NCBI GenBank assembly: GCA_031425695.1
Contig: JANPJV010000003.1
Location: forward strand, 1 to 15,487
Source: JANPJV01 sp031425695
GTDB lineage: Bacteria > Pseudomonadota > Gammaproteobacteria > Xanthomonadales > SZUA-5
Direction of reading: 5' to 3'
DNA length: 15,487 bases
Shown here: positions 14,679 through 15,487 of the stretch, piece by piece
Layout: each line of letters begins with the position of its first letter
Numbering within the stretch: the stretch's first letter is position 1
Notes under the pieces: generated by a model
Database searches by the model: none
The model's input: the letters and a program-made list of their open reading frames with translations, nothing else
Told to the model about the DNA's origin: nothing
Position numbers and translations under genes: made by a program

Positions 14679-14697
14679 ATCCGGGCCACTCTGTCAA
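14670..14697 (-). promoter_or_regulatory. Candidate promoter for the cold-shock fusion gene
   Basis: On the minus strand TTGACA (14697-14692) is followed after 16 bases by TATCTG (14675-14670). The -35 is a perfect sigma-70 consensus; the -10 is weak. It would give a leader of about 170 bases before the GTG. Long 5' leaders are known for cspA-type genes. Confidence 0.35.
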
Positions 14698-14911
14698 AAA
14701 TGGACGGCCCGTTTCGCCTGCCGGTTTCAAGCATTGCTCTCAGCGCGGCGCAGTCGCCGCCACGCTGTTCTGCTGCAGCGCGGCGCTGAGGTCGCTCGCG
14801 AGGGGGCCCAGCAACTTGATTTCGGAGCTCAATACCGGGCCTGCACTCCCACCTGTCAACGCTTGGCCCTGAGCGGTTACCGACCCTCACCCATGACTGG
14901 GTGCGTCCTGC

Positions 14912-14950
14912 CAGATTCGTCCTGGCGCTCCTGGGTGTCCAATGTCGTTG
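14912..14950. repeat. Dispersed repeat copy 2 (first copy at 12143-12181)
   Basis: The first 18 bases are identical to 12143-12160, and the next 20 or so are similar. It lies about 200 bases upstream of the repeat-peptide gene. Confidence 0.6.
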
Positions 14951-15147
14951 TGCAGGAAAATTCTGATTTGTGGGTATCCGTTGTTGTTGGCTGGACGGAT
15001 TCGCTGGATCCGTAGTCTCGGGCGGGATCTCGAGCGCGCCGTGATCTCTGGCTGAGCCGTTTGCCGTACGGAGTGAGGAGCGCAGCGCGCCGAACCGGCC
15101 CGCCGCCCGCAACAACCCCCGCGATACAGCCCCAGGAGTGACGCCAC

Positions 15148-15487
15148 ATGACCGCCTCTTCCAGCAATTCCGTCGCGACGGCCGACCTTCGGGATCAGGC
15201 ACTGTCGCCGACCGCCGAAGCGTCGGTCGTCAGCCCGCCCGTGAATCTGCCGCCAGTCGACCTGCCGCCCGCCGAGTCCGAGCAGGATTCGTTGACGGGC
15301 GGTTGTCTCAACAACTGTGGCGGCATCAGGTTCAACCACAACCAGACGCTGGCCGAGCCGGTTGACGACGCCCCCGAAGCTCCCGAACCGCAGTCCGCGG
15401 CACCGCGCGACCTGCCGCCCGCCGAGTCCGAGCAGGACGCTTTGACGGGCGGATGCGGCGGGGTTTGTGGCGGAATAAGGTTCAACC
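15148..15487 (+). CDS. Repeat peptide with LTGG-Cys-x3-Cys-GGIRFN units, possible multi-core RiPP precursor (runs off the right edge)
   Basis: The ATG has AGGAG 9 bases upstream, and 113 codons are visible with no stop. After a Ser/Ala/Pro-rich N-terminus with no signal peptide, a unit appears twice exactly 50 codons apart. Residues 38-52 and 88-102 read DLPPAESEQDxLTGG (x is Ser, then Ala). They are followed by CLNNCGGIRFN (53-63) and CGGVCGGIRFN (103-113). The spacer between units is acidic and Pro/Ala-rich. Leu-4, Glu-8 and Gly-Gly fit a double-glycine leader cut by a bacteriocin-type peptidase-ABC exporter, so a ribosomally made, cysteine-modified peptide is the leading guess. A metal- or surface-binding repeat protein is the alternative. 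No modification or export gene is visible before the window ends. The exact family is not recognised. Confidence 0.75.
   Translation, partial: MTASSSNSVATADLRDQALSPTAEASVVSPPVNLPPVDLPPAESEQDSLTGGCLNNCGGIRFNHNQTLAEPVDDAPEAPEPQSAAPRDLPPAESEQDALTGGCGGVCGGIRFN

Larger units (their letters stand above)
14493..15147. other. Divergent intergenic region between the cold-shock fusion and the repeat-peptide gene
   Basis: The 655 bases hold a 16-bp tandem repeat (14647-14678), a candidate minus-strand promoter and a dispersed repeat copy (14912-14950), all listed separately. A small palindrome, cacccatgactgggtg, lies at about 14888-14903. Open frames here lack ribosome-binding sites or recognisable sequence. 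Confidence 0.5.

Noticed and set aside
14753..14880. A short minus-strand frame reading LTGGSAGPVLSSEIKLLG
   Set aside because: Only a TTG start is available and the frame is about 34 codons. The LTGG match to the repeat peptide is probably coincidental, and no other support was found.

Overview
The window is high-GC bacterial DNA, most likely from a gammaproteobacterium of the Xanthomonadales/Lysobacterales type. This is an inference from three things: large secreted proteins ending in a short Phe-Arg-Asn-x-Phe-Glu tail, GTAG-type palindromic intergenic repeats, and a cold-shock domain of the kind common in that group. No rRNA, tRNA or CRISPR array is visible. It reads as an accessory region rich in exported proteins of unknown role, with mobile-element remnants and palindromic repeats between genes.

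Left part (1-5347). The 3' end of an IS630-type transposase gene abuts a minus-strand gene for an exported, C-terminally anchored DUF4034-like protein. Divergent from it is a DUF1206 membrane protein gene. Then comes a 999-residue secreted multidomain protein: FG-GAP repeats, Ig/cadherin-like domains, and a DUF11 domain.

Middle (5763-9742). A minus-strand pair encodes a YegP-like DUF1508 protein and an AlkB-type dioxygenase with overlapping reading frames. A short tandem repeat separates it from a plus-strand methyltransferase with a C-terminal regulatory domain. An inverted pair of GTAG-type palindromes (a BIME-like element) precedes a polytopic membrane protein gene. A gene-poor 850-base stretch with strong hairpins follows.

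Right part (10599-15487), the most unusual section. A secreted beta-helix protein shares its C-terminal tail with the FG-GAP protein. Next is a gene for a signal peptide, a very acidic linker and an acyl-CoA-binding (ACBP) domain. A small YkgJ-type cysteine-cluster protein follows. Convergent to these is a gene for a signal peptide, an acidic linker, a Pro/Ala-rich linker and a complete cold-shock domain. ACBP and cold-shock domains are normally small free-standing cytoplasmic proteins, so two neighbouring genes that attach them to the same kind of export-plus-acidic module suggest an undescribed family. A third, short acidic open frame lies antisense between them.

The window ends inside a gene with a strong ribosome-binding site. 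It encodes a repeated unit of about 50 residues, each with an acidic/proline leader-like stretch, a Leu-Thr-Gly-Gly motif and a Cys-x3-Cys-Gly-Gly-Ile-Arg-Phe-Asn core. This looks like a multi-core ribosomally made modified-peptide (RiPP) precursor, but no modifying enzyme or exporter gene is visible in the window.
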